NCBI GenBank assembly: GCA_947373105.1
Contig: CANBWK010000016.1
Coordinates: 1-40,924 of the forward strand
Reading direction: 5' to 3'
From: Comamonadaceae bacterium
GTDB lineage: Bacteria > Pseudomonadota > Gammaproteobacteria > Burkholderiales > Burkholderiaceae_C
Length of the DNA: 40,924 nucleotides
The stretch's first letter is position 1, and each line of letters opens with the position of its first letter. The notes beneath the pieces are model-generated. The model was not told the origin of the DNA. It saw nothing but the letters and a program-made list of their open reading frames with translations, and did no database searches. This document shows, piece by piece, positions 1 through 9,333 of this stretch. The position numbers and the translations under genes were made by a program.

Positions 1-1482
1 GCGAAAACACAAGACATCGTGATTGAAGTGGTGGGCGAGCTCATCAGCAAGCCCTACATCGACATCACGCTCAACTTGTTAGCGCGTTACGGCATTGCGG
101 TGAAACGCGATGGCTGGCAACGCTTCACCATTCCGCAAGGCTGCAGCTAGCAATCACCCGGCACGATTCACGTCGAGGCCGATGCATCTTCGGCCAGCTA
201 TTTCATAGCGCTAGGAGCCATTGCCGAAGGCGATTCGTCAAAGGGCTCGAAGGGTGACGGCATCCGCATTCAAGGCGTGGGCGCTGACTCAATTCAAGGC
301 GATATACGTTTCATGGACGCCGCCGAGCAAATGGGCGCCAAGATCACCAGCGGTCCCAACTGGCTCGAAATCAAACGCGGCGCTTGGCCACTCAAAGGCA
401 TCACACTCGACTGCAACCACATCCCCGATGCGGCCATGACCTGGGCTGTGATGGCGCTGTACGCCGACGGCCCCACCACGCTGCGCAACATCGCGCGCTG
501 GCGTGTGAAAGAAACCGACCGCATCGCGGCCATGGCCACCGAATGCCGCAAGCTGGGTGCAACGGTGGAAGAAGGCCCAGACTGGATCACGGTTCACCCT
601 TTGCCAAATGGCAAACACAACAATGCCTCTGCGCAGGGCAAATGGAAGGCCGCCAGCATCCACACCTACGACGACCACCGCGTGGCCATGTGTTTCTCGC
701 TAGCAGCATTCAACGCCGACCAAGTACCCGTGCGCATTGAAGACCCTAAGTGCGTGGCCAAGACCTTTCCCGATTACTTCGAGGCTTTGTTCTCAGTGGC
801 ACATAGCAACACCCAAGACATTCCAGTCATTTGCATCGACGGCCCCACCGCCTCGGGCAAAGGTACCTTAGCCAGCCGCGTGGCGCAGGCCCTGGGCTAC
901 CACTACCTCGACTCAGGCGCGCTTTATCGTGTCACCGCGTATGCCGCTTTGAAAGCGGGCCTGTCACTTGAAGCCACGGACGAAGCCCGCATTGCTGACC
1001 TCGCCCGCACTCTGCCCGTTCGCTTTGAAGGCGACACCGTATGGCTGGGAAGCGAAGACGTGAGCGACGCCATTCGCACCGAACAAGCAGGCATGAATGC
1101 TTCTAAAGTGTCTGTTTTACCTGCCGTTCGTACCGCTTTGATATCGCTACAGCACAGCTTCCAGCGTCTTCCAGGGCTTTTGGCCGACGGTCGTGACATG
1201 GGCACCGTCATCTTCCCTGATGCGCCTTTGAAGGTGTTTTTGACCGCGAGTGCCGCGCAACGCGCCGAGCGTCGTCATAAGCAATTGATTTCAAAGGGAA
1301 TTTCGACTACACTCGACAGTCTTCGCGCCGATTTAGAGGCACGCGACGCACGCGATTCATCGCGCAGCGTGGCTCCCTTGAAAGCGGCACAAGATGCTTA
1401 CCAACTCGACAACTCATCGCTCTCTATCGAAGCCTCGGTAGATCAAGTGTTGACGTGGTGGCAAGCAAAGCAGCCGTTTTGA
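1..1482 (+). CDS. aroA-cmk: Fused EPSP synthase-cytidylate kinase (AroA-Cmk), 5'-truncated by the window, with an in-frame TAG
   Basis: The first part is the C-terminal ~60% of 3-phosphoshikimate 1-carboxyvinyltransferase (shikimate pathway). It includes the S3P-binding [11 protein letters not shown] segment, NHIPDAAMT with the catalytic Asp, [18 protein letters not shown] and the terminal [10 protein letters not shown]. With no stop or new start it runs into a complete cytidylate kinase (CMP/dCMP phosphorylation) from about 820: P-loop DGPTASGKG, then YLDSGALYR and [13 protein letters not shown]. The joined enzyme is known in Burkholderiales. The frame holds one TAG at 148-150 where homologues have Tyr (E. 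coli SYQSPG, here CS-stop-QSPG). Every motif on both sides is intact. Downstream in-frame starts exist at GTG 277 and ATG 313, so a shortened product containing Cmk is conceivable. The true 5' end lies outside the window. I am sure of the identity, unsure whether full-length protein is made. Confidence 0.9.
148..150 (+). other. In-frame amber codon in aroA
   Basis: A TAG lies in the aroA frame inside a well-conserved segment, replacing the Tyr codon that precedes [18 protein letters not shown]. One third-base change from TAC or TAT explains it. There is no frameshift, and the downstream frame stays intact for 1,332 bases. TAG ends other genes in this window (the glutaredoxin and the Nudix hydrolase), so it is not globally reassigned. 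It may be a sequencing error, a real nonsense mutation or a readthrough site. Confidence 0.9.
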
Positions 1483-1536
1483 ATTTTTGAAATAGGCTGC
1501 AAAACCTGGCCCGTTTGGCTCCCCTCGCGCTGCACA

Positions 1537-1565
1537 TTGGCGCACTGGCCCAACGGATCTAAAAC
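1537..1565 (+). promoter_or_regulatory. Candidate sigma-70 promoter for rpsA
   Basis: TTGGCG (1537-1542) and TAAAAC (1560-1565) are separated by exactly 17 bases, each matching four of six consensus positions. They lie in the 182-base gap between aroA-cmk and rpsA. Transcription would start near 1572 and give a leader of about 90 bases. That leader contains a GTGGC-TCAC-GCCAC hairpin (1573-1586). S1 controls its own mRNA in enterobacteria; nothing specific to that is seen here. The two hexamers are only a moderate match. Confidence 0.35.
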
Positions 1566-1664
1566 TTAACCCGTGGCTCACGCCACAAAACCACCGCTTA
1601 TCGCAGGCCCATGTGGCGCAGCAATGGTGCTGCCCGCTTTCCCGTGATGAGACAAAGGAAATAA

Positions 1665-3344
1665 ATGTCTGAATCTTTTGCCGCCCTATTTGAAGAATCT
1701 CTGAAGCGCTCCGAAATGCGCACCGGTGAAGTGATCACTGCTGAAGTGATCCGCATCGAGCACAACCACGTTGTGGTGAACGCTGGCCTCAAGTCTGAAG
1801 CCTACGTGCCAATCGAAGAATTCAAGAACGACAAGGGCGAGCTCGAAGTCCAAGCTGGTGACTTCGTGTCAGTTGCGATCGGTAGCGTTGAAAACGGCTA
1901 CGGCGACACCATTTTGAGCCGCGATACTGCCAAGCGTTTGGCATCGTGGATGAGCTTGGAAAAAGCTCTGGAATCTGGCGAGTTTGTCACTGGTACAACC
2001 AGCGGCAAAGTCAAGGGTGGCTTGACCGTGTTGGTCAACGGCATCCGCGCCTTCTTGCCTGGTTCATTGATCGACACACGTCCGATCAAAGACTTGTCTC
2101 CTTACGAGAACAAGACCATGGAATTCAAAGTCATCAAGCTCGACCGCAAGCGCAACAACGTCGTGTTGTCACGCCGCGCTGTGGTGGAAGCTTCGATGGG
2201 CGAAGAGCGCGCCAAGTTGATGGAGACTTTGAAAGAAGGCTCTATCGTCAATGGTGTGGTCAAGAACATCACCGAATACGGTGCGTTCGTGGACCTGGGC
2301 GGCATCGATGGCTTGCTGCACATCACCGACATGGCATGGCGCCGTGTCCGTCATCCTTCTGAAGTTGTCACCGCCGGTCAAGAAATTACCGCCAAGATCC
2401 TCAAGTTTGACACCGAGAAAAACCGTGTGTCCTTGGGCCTCAAGCAAATGGGCGACGATCCTTGGATGGGCGTCAACCGCCGCTACCCCCAGGCTACCCG
2501 CCTGTTCGGCAAGATCACCAACATCGCTGACTACGGCGCGTTTGTGGAACTCGAACCCGGCATCGAAGGCTTGGTGCACGTCTCCGAAATGGACTGGACC
2601 AACAAGAACGTGGCCCCTTCCAAAATCGTCGCTTTGGGTGACGAAGTCGAAGTCATGGTCCTCGAAATCGACGAAGACAAGCGCCGCATCAGCTTGGGCA
2701 TGAAACAGTGCAAAGCCAACCCATGGCAAGAGTTTGCTCAAAACTCCAAGCGTGGCGACCGCGTCAAAGGTCCGATCAAATCGATCACCGACTTCGGCGT
2801 GTTCGTGGGCTTGGCTGCCGGTATTGACGGCTTGGTGCACTTGTCTGACTTGTCTTGGAACGAAGCTGGCGAAGCCGCTGTGCGCAACTACAAGAAGGGC
2901 CAAGAAGTCGAAGCCATCATCTTGGCTGTGGACGTGGAACGCGAGCGTATTTCCTTGGGCATCAAACAGCTCGACGGCGACCCGTTCAGCACCTTCGTGT
3001 CTGTCAACGACAAGGGCCAGATCGTGACCGGTAAGGTCAAGACCGTGGATGCCCGTGGCGCTGAAATTGACTTGGGTGAAGACATCATCGGCTATTTGCG
3101 TGCCAGCGAAATCTCCCGCGACCGCGTGGAAGATGCCCGCAGCATGCTCAAAGAAGGCGACGAAATCACCGCTGTGGTGGTGAACGTGGATCGCAAGACC
3201 CGCAACATCCAGTTGTCAATCAAAGCCAAAGACCAAGCCGACCAGCAAGAAGCTATGGCTTCCCTGACACAGCAGTCTTCTCGCGAAAATGCGGGCACTA
3301 CCAGCCTGGGCGCTTTGTTGCGTGCCAAGTTGGACAACAACTGA
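1665..3344 (+). CDS. rpsA: 30S ribosomal protein S1
   Basis: S1 is the large RNA-binding protein of the small ribosomal subunit that helps dock mRNA for initiation. The 559 residues match the usual length of about 560. Six S1 (OB-fold) repeats can be followed at about 21-87, 105-171, 192-260, 277-347, 364-434 and 451-520. The later ones carry the recurrent pattern [19 protein letters not shown] or [20 protein letters not shown], followed by RISLGMKQ. The ATG at 1665 is preceded by AAAGGAAATAA, a good ribosome-binding site. Its place between cmk and ihfB is the conserved proteobacterial order. The coding sequence shows nothing odd. Confidence 0.98.
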   Translation: MSESFAALFEESLKRSEMRTGEVITAEVIRIEHNHVVVNAGLKSEAYVPIEEFKNDKGELEVQAGDFVSVAIGSVENGYGDTILSRDTAKRLASWMSLEKALESGEFVTGTTSGKVKGGLTVLVNGIRAFLPGSLIDTRPIKDLSPYENKTMEFKVIKLDRKRNNVVLSRRAVVEASMGEERAKLMETLKEGSIVNGVVKNITEYGAFVDLGGIDGLLHITDMAWRRVRHPSEVVTAGQEITAKILKFDTEKNRVSLGLKQMGDDPWMGVNRRYPQATRLFGKITNIADYGAFVELEPGIEGLVHVSEMDWTNKNVAPSKIVALGDEVEVMVLEIDEDKRRISLGMKQCKANPWQEFAQNSKRGDRVKGPIKSITDFGVFVGLAAGIDGLVHLSDLSWNEAGEAAVRNYKKGQEVEAIILAVDVERERISLGIKQLDGDPFSTFVSVNDKGQIVTGKVKTVDARGAEIDLGEDIIGYLRASEISRDRVEDARSMLKEGDEITAVVVNVDRKTRNIQLSIKAKDQADQQEAMASLTQQSSRENAGTTSLGALLRAKLDNN

Positions 3345-3368
3345 TTTGAGTTGTTAATCTGAGACCAT

Positions 3369-3425
3369 CCCTTTTCTGAGTTGTGCGCAGCAGGTCTGAG
3401 CATAATTCGAAAAGGGACTTTTTTT
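3369..3425 (+). terminator. Possible intrinsic terminator between rpsA and ihfB
   Basis: CCCTTTTC (3369-3376) is perfectly complementary to GAAAAGGG (3409-3416), and the right arm is followed by ACTTTTTTT (to 3425). The loop is long, 32 bases, which weakens the call. It could partly separate the abundant rpsA message from ihfB, or act as an attenuator. A CATAAT hexamer (3401-3406) within the loop could be the -10 element of an ihfB promoter, but no -35 at normal spacing is visible. Confidence 0.45.
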
Positions 3426-3447
3426 AACCTTTTCATTCTCCTGCTTC

Positions 3448-3759
3448 ATGACCCGCTCTGATCTCGTTGACGAATTGGCCGCACGCTTTGCGCAACTCAC
3501 ACACCGAGACGCCGAGTTCGCCGTCAAGACGGTCCTCGACGCGATGAGCCATGCGTTGGTCAAGGGCCATCGGATCGAAATCCGCGGTTTTGGCAGCTTC
3601 ACCATCAACCGCCGCCCGCCCCGTGTTGGCCGCAATCCCCGTTCAGGTGAGAGTGTTCAAATTCCAGAAAAACGGGTGCCGCACTTCAAACCCGGAAAAG
3701 CGCTGCGCGAATCGGTTGACCCAGGCCCCGCTCAAGCGCGAAAAGCAAAATCAGCCTGA
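3448..3759 (+). CDS. ihfB: Integration host factor subunit beta
   Basis: IHF beta pairs with IHF alpha to bind and sharply bend DNA in recombination, replication and transcription. The 103-residue protein shows the full HU/IHF fold. The N-terminal helices ([30 protein letters not shown], about residues 2-30) precede [12 protein letters not shown] and the DNA-intercalating arm [14 protein letters not shown] (about 53-66), ending with [12 protein letters not shown]. The arm and the position right after rpsA identify the beta subunit rather than HU or IHF alpha. A short basic tail (QARKAKSA) extends the C-terminus. Confidence 0.96.
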   Translation: MTRSDLVDELAARFAQLTHRDAEFAVKTVLDAMSHALVKGHRIEIRGFGSFTINRRPPRVGRNPRSGESVQIPEKRVPHFKPGKALRESVDPGPAQARKAKSA

Positions 3760-3805
3760 TCTGCTTTCAGGCCATTAGAATGCCTTGAGCTCTCCGAGGC
3801 AATTC

Positions 3806-4114
3806 ATGACATCATTTTTAAAGCTGCTTCAATGGATATTGAAGGCAGCTGTTTTCTTCACCCTGTTTGCATTCGCGCTGAATAACCAGCACGAGGCCAG
3901 CGTGCACTTTTTCTTTGGAACCCAGTGGCGCTCGCCCATGGTATTGGTGGTGTTGGCAGCCTTCGCAATCGGCGTTGCCGTGGGCGTTCTGGGCATGGTA
4001 CCCCGCTGGTGGCGTCATCGCCAATTGGCCCGTCAAGCAGAAAAGTCAAACACAGCCAGTTTGCAAACCCCACCCCCAGTGACTGACACTCCGGAGCACT
4101 TGCATGGAGCTTGA
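3806..4114 (+). CDS. lapA: LapA-domain inner membrane protein (lipopolysaccharide assembly protein A)
   Basis: This small membrane protein of 102 residues works with LapB in control of LPS synthesis. Two hydrophobic segments are visible, about residues 7-26 (LQWILKAAVFFTLFAFALNN) and 42-64 (SPMVLVVLAAFAIGVAVGVLGMV). Between them lies the short periplasmic stretch EASVHFFFGTQW typical of the LapA (DUF1049) family, and a cytoplasmic tail follows. I chose the ATG at 3806, with GAGG a few bases upstream, over an in-frame TTG at 3785. Its 3' end overlaps lapB by 11 bases, which suggests translational coupling. Confidence 0.9.
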   Translation: MTSFLKLLQWILKAAVFFTLFAFALNNQHEASVHFFFGTQWRSPMVLVVLAAFAIGVAVGVLGMVPRWWRHRQLARQAEKSNTASLQTPPPVTDTPEHLHGA

Positions 4115-5261
4115 CTTGATGTGGATTCTGGTCGGACTGCCCTTGGCGTTCGGCCTCGGTTGGCTGGCCTCACGCTTGGACTTGCGTCAGTTGCGTATCG
4201 ATAACCGCCAAGCCCCACGCGCGTATTTCAAAGGACTCAACTACTTGCTGAACGAGCAGCAAGACCAGGCGATTGACGCCTTCATTGAAGCGGTACAAAA
4301 CGACCCTGACACCTCAGAGTTGCATTTTGCACTGGGCAACTTGTTTCGCCGACGCGGCGAATACGAACGTGCTGTGCGTGTGCACGAGCACCTGATGCAA
4401 CGTGGCGACTTGAGCCAAGCTGACCGCCAACGCGCACAGCATGGATTGGCATTGGATTTTTTGAAAGCCGGCTTGCTTGACCGGGCAGAAGATTCATTGC
4501 GCAAGCTCGAAGGGACCTCGTTTGAAGGACAAGCCCGCTTAGCCCGATTGGCGATTTATGAACGCTCACGCGAATGGCCCCAAGCCAGTGATGTGGCGCA
4601 GCAACTCGAAAATTCAGGTGAAGCTAATTTTGCAGTTCGCCAAGCCCATTACTTGTGTGAACAAGCTCGAGAATGCCAAGCCCAAAGTGATGCGGCGGGC
4701 GCACAAAAACTGCTTCTTCAAGCTCTCAAGGCAGCACCTCAAGCGGCCCGTGCGCGCATACTCTTGGGGCAATTGCAACTGTCCTTGGGGCAAGCGACGC
4801 AGGCCGTGCAAACCCTGAGCCCTTTATTCGAAACCAACGCGCTGGCAGCACCCTTGGCCGCGGCCACCTTGGCACGTGCCGCGCAAGACGCCCACCACAT
4901 TCAATCCACCTTGATCTTGTTCCAAGCCCATTACGCACAAGCGCCTTGCTTGGACGTGATGGAGGCCATGGTGACCCTGGAAGCTGCATCCCCCGATACA
5001 GCCGCTTCCTCACGTGGCCGCTATATTGACCACCTGAAACAACACCCATCCCTCATTGCCGCATCACGTTGGATGGCGGGCGAAACCTTGGCCTTCGAAA
5101 ACTTACACCTTCCCATTCAAGCGGCGCTCGATCAAGCAGCCAAGCCGTTGGCGCGTTACCGGTGCGCAGCCTGCGGTTTTGAAGCCAAAGAACATTTTTG
5201 GCATTGCCCTGGCTGCCAGGCCTGGGACAGCTACCCACCACGTCGTGTCGAAGAGCTTTAA
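4104..5261 (+). CDS. lapB: Lipopolysaccharide assembly protein B (LapB/YciM)
   Basis: LapB is a membrane-anchored TPR protein. In E. coli it promotes FtsH degradation of LpxC and so sets LPS output. The 385 residues fit the family (about 389). An N-terminal membrane anchor (MWILVGLPLAFGLGWLASRL, about 6-25) is followed by the diagnostic YFKGLNYLLNEQQDQAIDAF and a series of TPR helices to about residue 340. The C-terminus carries a rubredoxin-like metal knuckle, YRCAACGF and WHCPGCQAWDSYPP, with two CxxC pairs. It starts inside lapA and so is almost certainly co-translated with it. Confidence 0.95.
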   Translation: MELDLMWILVGLPLAFGLGWLASRLDLRQLRIDNRQAPRAYFKGLNYLLNEQQDQAIDAFIEAVQNDPDTSELHFALGNLFRRRGEYERAVRVHEHLMQRGDLSQADRQRAQHGLALDFLKAGLLDRAEDSLRKLEGTSFEGQARLARLAIYERSREWPQASDVAQQLENSGEANFAVRQAHYLCEQARECQAQSDAAGAQKLLLQALKAAPQAARARILLGQLQLSLGQATQAVQTLSPLFETNALAAPLAAATLARAAQDAHHIQSTLILFQAHYAQAPCLDVMEAMVTLEAASPDTAASSRGRYIDHLKQHPSLIAASRWMAGETLAFENLHLPIQAALDQAAKPLARYRCAACGFEAKEHFWHCPGCQAWDSYPPRRVEEL

Positions 5262-5362
5262 TTTGTGAACTAGGCAAAACCGCTGTCTCTTGGTACAAAG
5301 TGTTGGAGCGCTGTCACCCGCATCATCGGGATTCGGGGAGGCCTCAATTCAAGGGAGCGGAT

Positions 5363-5662
5363 ATGTTAAAAAAATTAGTCTGTGCAATGGCCTTGGTATG
5401 GGCTACGGTGTGTGGCGCCGCAGTAGAGGTGAACAAAGCCACGGTGGCCGAACTGGATGGCATCAAAGGCATTGGCCCCAGTATGTCGAGCAAAATTCTG
5501 GACGAGCGAAAAAAGAGTCCGTTCAAGGACTGGGCGGACTTGATCTCGCGGGTCAGCGGCATTGGCGAGAAAAAAGCCGCCCTGTTTTCGGTCGAGGGTT
5601 TGACAATCAACGGTGCCGGCTTCAACACAACAGTGTCTAACGCCAAACCCGTCAAAAAATAA
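5363..5662 (+). CDS. ComEA-like secreted helix-hairpin-helix DNA-binding protein
   Basis: This 99-residue protein has a signal peptide (MLKKLVCAMALVWATVCGAA) and a compact tandem helix-hairpin-helix domain (VEVNKATVAELDGIKGIGPS and ISRVSGIGEKKAALFSVEGL). It is the short Gram-negative form of ComEA, a periplasmic DNA-binding protein that pulls DNA in during natural transformation. AAGGGAGCGG just upstream of the ATG at 5363 fixes the start; the longer open frame overlaps lapB and lacks a signal. It may be monocistronic, 101 bases after lapB. Whether the cell is transformable cannot be judged from this gene alone. Confidence 0.85.
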   Translation: MLKKLVCAMALVWATVCGAAVEVNKATVAELDGIKGIGPSMSSKILDERKKSPFKDWADLISRVSGIGEKKAALFSVEGLTINGAGFNTTVSNAKPVKK

Positions 5663-5665
5663 ACC

Positions 5666-8600
5666 TCAACTTGAACCCCATCCACCCCCACCCGGGGTGT
5701 GGATTTCAAAAACATCCCCCGCGGCCATCGCAACCTGCCCTATGTGCTGGAGTATTTGTGTTGTGCCGTCGGTGCGCACCACTTGGTTAATGCCCAGCGC
5801 TCCCGCTTGACCTCCCGCCATGCCAAACGATGGGTATATCCGTCCATTGGACAAAATACTCGCCGTCATTGACTCCAAAAACTTGATTCGGCGCACACCG
5901 CCATCCCCGCCCTGCCAACGGCCGGCGCCGCCCGAGCCGCGCCGGATGGTGTAGCTCTCAAGCCGAACCGGAAATCTGAACTCCAGCACTTCCGGATCGG
6001 TCAAGCGCGAATTGGTCATGTGTGTTTGAACGACCGACGTGCCCGCAAAGCCACCCGCCGCCTGCCCTTGAGCATCCCAGACCACGCCCGCGCCAGAGCC
6101 GCCCGCAATGGTTTCGTAATACTGGTACTGGGCATTGCCAAAAGTGAAGTTGTTCATGGTGGGCTGACTACCCGCCATCACGCCCAATGCGCCGAGCAAC
6201 GCGTTGGTGATGCAGGTGGAGGTTTCCACATTGCCCGCGACCACCGACGCTGGCGCGCGCGGGTTCAACATGCAGCCTTCAGGAATGATCACCTGCAGGG
6301 GTTTGAGGCAACCCGCGTTCAAAGGAATGTCGTCGTCGACCAGTGCGCGAAACGCATACAACACCGCAGCCATGCACACTGCCTTGGGCGCGTTGAAGTT
6401 GTTCGTCTGCTGGTCGCTGGTCCCTGTGAAATCAATCACCGCTGAGCGCTGTGCCGCATTCACCCGCACCGCCACCTGAATCTTCGCACCGTTGTCCAGC
6501 GGCAAAGTGAACTTCCCGTCTTTCAAACGGGTGATGACACGGCGCACCGATTCTTCGGCGTTGTCTTGCACATGGCGCATATAGGCCTGCACCACATCGA
6601 GGCCAAACTCGGTCACCATCTTGTGCAGCTCTTGAACACCTTTTTCGTTGGCGGCTATTTGGGCACGCAAATCGGCCAGGTTTTGCTGCGGGTTGCGCGA
6701 GGGGTATTCGCCGCTTTGCAGCAAGGCCAGAATTTCCGCTTCGCGCAGAACCCCTTGGGCCACCAGCCTGAAGTTTTGAATCTGCACGCCCTCTTCTTCA
6801 ATGCGTTTGGAAAACGGCGGCATCGAGCCGGGTGTGGTGCCGCCAATGTCAGCATGGTGCCCGCGTGAGCCGACGTAAAAAACGGGTACCTCGTGGCCTG
6901 GTAGGAAGACCGGCGTGATGACCGTCACGTCAGGCAAATGCGTGCCGCCGTGGTACGGGTCATTCAAGGCGAACACATCGCCCGTCTGCATCTGGCCGGC
7001 GTTGTCACGGATCACGGTTTGGATGCTCTCGCCCATCGAGCCCAAATGCACCGGCATGTGTGGCGCGTTGGCAATCAAATGCCCTTGTGCGTTGAACAGC
7101 GCACACGAAAAATCCAGCCGCTCTTTGATGTTCACCGAGTACGCGGTGTTTTGCAGTTGCAAGCCCATTTGTTCAGCAATGTTCATGAACAGGTTATTGA
7201 ACACTTCCAGCAGCACCGGGTCTACCGTGGTGCCCACCGCATGGCGCACCTGGCGCGCCTGCACGCGCAGCAGCAGCAAATGGTCCAGCGCAGTGACCCT
7301 GGCCTGCCAGCCGGGCTCGATCACGGTGGTGGCATTTTGTTCGGCAATCACCGCCGGGCCGTCGATGCGGTCGCCCGGACGCAGGTCTTCGCGCGTCACC
7401 AGCTTCGCCTCATGCCAGCGCGAGACGCCATCCAAGCCAGCCGTGAACATGCGCACCTGCGCGCGCACCGGCACTTCGCGTGCGGCATGCAGCGCGTGCG
7501 TGGCTTCTTGTGGCGCGTCGCCCGCGATCACCGCTTCCACCGACACGGCCTCGACCACCAAGGCTTTGCCCTGCATCAGAAAGGCAAAGCGCTGACGGTA
7601 GGCGGCCTCAAACGCTGCGCTGATCTGGGCCAGGCTGCCCCAGGGCACGATCAAAGCCGAGTCACTGCCCTCATAACGCACATGCACGCGCGGATAAGTC
7701 TGCAAGTGTTCGGCGCCCGTGCCCTGCTTGACCAAAGCTTTCGTGGCCGCTGCGCTCAAGGACGCGATCAAGGTCGCCATGCGCGGCAGCCCATCAATCG
7801 TCAAGCGCTCTTCTACCGCTTGCTCGCGGATCAGGCTTTGGTCGGCCAAACCCATGCCAAAGGCCGATAAGACACCGGCAAGAGGATGCACAAAAACTTG
7901 AGTCATGCCCAACGCATCGGCCACCAAACAAGCGTGCTGACCTCCCGCGCCGCCAAAACACTGCAAGGTATAGCGTGTCACGTCATAACCGCGCGCGACC
8001 GATATTTTTTTGATGGCATTGGCCATCTGCTGAACAGCGATGCGAATAAAGCCATCGGCCACCTCTTCGGCCGGGCGCGCAAGGCGTGCGGACAGCGCAG
8101 CGAACTGCTGCTGCACCGCCTGCGCATCGAGAGCCTCATTGGCCTGAGGACCGAAAACCTTGGGAAAGAAATCGGGCTGCACCTTGCCCACCATCACGTT
8201 CGCATCGGTCACCGCCAAGGGGCCGCCGCGGCGGTAGCTGGCCGGCCCCGGGTGGGCTCCCGCGCTTTGCGGCCCGACGCGCAAACGCGCACCGTCAAAC
8301 TGCAGCAAGGAGCCACCACCAGCCGCCACGGTGTGGATGCTCATCATCGGCGCACGCATGCGCACACCGGCCACCTGGGTTTCAAACTCACGCTCAAACA
8401 CGCCAGCGTAGTGCGAAACGTCGGTGGAGGTGCCGCCCATGTCAAAGCCAATCACTTTGTCATGACCCGCTTGCTTGGCGGTTCGGGCCATACCCACAAT
8501 GCCGCCCGCCGGCCCGCTCAAGATCGCGTCTTTGCCGGCAAAGGCTTGGGCATCGGTCAGCCCGCCGGAGGACTGCATGAACATCAGGCGAACGCCCGGC

Positions 8601-9322
8601 ATTTCGCTGGCCACCTGGTCCACATAGCGTTGCAAGATCGGCGACAAATAGGCATCGACCACCGTGGTGTCGCCCCGGCTGACAAACTTCATCATCGGGC
8701 TGGTGGCGTGCGAGGTGCTGATCTGGGTAAAGCCCACGGCAGCAGCCAAACGCGCGGCGGCCTGCTCGTGTGCGGTGAAGCGATAACCGTGCATGAAGAC
8801 AATCGCCACACTGCGCAAACCCGCATCAAACTGGGTTTGCAACTGCGCGCGCAAATGCGCTTCGTCCAAAACCTGCACCACCTCGCCATGCGCACCCATG
8901 CGTTCATTCGCTTGCACCACCGCTTGGTACAAGAGCTCGGGCAAAACAATCTGCCGATCAAACAAACGTGGTCGGTTTTGGTAGGCAATGCGCAAAGCAT
9001 CGGCAAAGCCGGCGGTGGTCACAAAAAGCGTAGGCTCGCCCTTGCGTTCCAGCAAAGCATTGGTGGCCACGGTTGTGCCCATCTTCACACACTCAACCAT
9101 TTCAGGCGTCACAAGCGCGCCGGACTTTAAATCCAACAGCTGTCGAATGCCGGCCACCGCCGCGTCGCGGTACTGTTCAGGGTTTTCGGACAGCAACTTG
9201 AGTGAGACCAAACCTCCATCCGGGCGTTTGCCAATCACGTCGGTGAAGGTGCCGCCGCGGTCAATCCAAAATTGCCAACGCGGCAAGGCAGGAGGGAATG
9301 AAATAGAGGTGGCTTCGCTCAT
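5666..9322 (-). CDS. Fused hydantoinase A/B protein (5-oxoprolinase / N-methylhydantoinase family)
   Basis: An ATP-dependent cyclic-amide hydrolase of about 1,218 residues, in which the A and B subunits, separate in many bacteria, are joined. The A half begins WIDRGGTFTDVIG (near residue 20) and contains GFDMGGTSTDVSHY (near 290), the two phosphate-binding loops of the actin-like ATPase fold. The B half starts near residue 700 at DPVLLEVFNNLFMNIAEQMG and holds NDPYHGGTHLPDVTVITPVF and SRGHHADIGG. The substrate (5-oxoproline, hydantoin or a relative) cannot be read from sequence. The upstream regulator gene ends in a GTGA overlap with an alternative GTG start at 9337; ATG 9322 is the other choice. 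Both arrangements make it the second gene of a regulator-enzyme pair. Its 3' end meets comEA three bases away. Confidence 0.9.
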   Translation of the reverse strand: MSEATSISFPPALPRWQFWIDRGGTFTDVIGKRPDGGLVSLKLLSENPEQYRDAAVAGIRQLLDLKSGALVTPEMVECVKMGTTVATNALLERKGEPTLFVTTAGFADALRIAYQNRPRLFDRQIVLPELLYQAVVQANERMGAHGEVVQVLDEAHLRAQLQTQFDAGLRSVAIVFMHGYRFTAHEQAAARLAAAVGFTQISTSHATSPMMKFVSRGDTTVVDAYLSPILQRYVDQVASEMPGVRLMFMQSSGGLTDAQAFAGKDAILSGPAGGIVGMARTAKQAGHDKVIGFDMGGTSTDVSHYAGVFEREFETQVAGVRMRAPMMSIHTVAAGGGSLLQFDGARLRVGPQSAGAHPGPASYRRGGPLAVTDANVMVGKVQPDFFPKVFGPQANEALDAQAVQQQFAALSARLARPAEEVADGFIRIAVQQMANAIKKISVARGYDVTRYTLQCFGGAGGQHACLVADALGMTQVFVHPLAGVLSAFGMGLADQSLIREQAVEERLTIDGLPRMATLIASLSAAATKALVKQGTGAEHLQTYPRVHVRYEGSDSALIVPWGSLAQISAAFEAAYRQRFAFLMQGKALVVEAVSVEAVIAGDAPQEATHALHAAREVPVRAQVRMFTAGLDGVSRWHEAKLVTREDLRPGDRIDGPAVIAEQNATTVIEPGWQARVTALDHLLLLRVQARQVRHAVGTTVDPVLLEVFNNLFMNIAEQMGLQLQNTAYSVNIKERLDFSCALFNAQGHLIANAPHMPVHLGSMGESIQTVIRDNAGQMQTGDVFALNDPYHGGTHLPDVTVITPVFLPGHEVPVFYVGSRGHHADIGGTTPGSMPPFSKRIEEEGVQIQNFRLVAQGVLREAEILALLQSGEYPSRNPQQNLADLRAQIAANEKGVQELHKMVTEFGLDVVQAYMRHVQDNAEESVRRVITRLKDGKFTLPLDNGAKIQVAVRVNAAQRSAVIDFTGTSDQQTNNFNAPKAVCMAAVLYAFRALVDDDIPLNAGCLKPLQVIIPEGCMLNPRAPASVVAGNVETSTCITNALLGALGVMAGSQPTMNNFTFGNAQYQYYETIAGGSGAGVVWDAQGQAAGGFAGTSVVQTHMTNSRLTDPEVLEFRFPVRLESYTIRRGSGGAGRWQGGDGGVRRIKFLESMTASILSNGRIYPSFGMAGGQAGALGINQVVRTDGTTQILQHIGQVAMAAGDVFEIHTPGGGGWGSS

Positions 9323-9333
9323 GGTGTCCACTT

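Noticed and set aside
1..1482. Genome-wide TAG reassignment as the explanation of the aroA amber codon
   Set aside because: TAG acts as a normal stop in the glutaredoxin gene and the Nudix gene in the same window, and no other gene contains an internal TAG.
1470..1500. GCAGCC...GGCTGC inverted repeat around the cmk stop codon as a terminator
   Set aside because: The loop is long and no T run follows the right arm.
5681..5703. GC-rich inverted repeat at the 3' end of the hydantoinase gene
   Set aside because: It encodes the HTPGGGGWG end of the protein, and no T run follows closely on the minus strand.
7886..9130. 414-codon open frame on the plus strand, opposite the hydantoinase gene, with further long frames at 6938-7870 and 8086-8580
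   Set aside because: Composition is rich in His, Arg and Gly, as expected for the antisense of a GC-rich gene. No family resemblance is seen, and the minus-strand gene has full domains and motifs.
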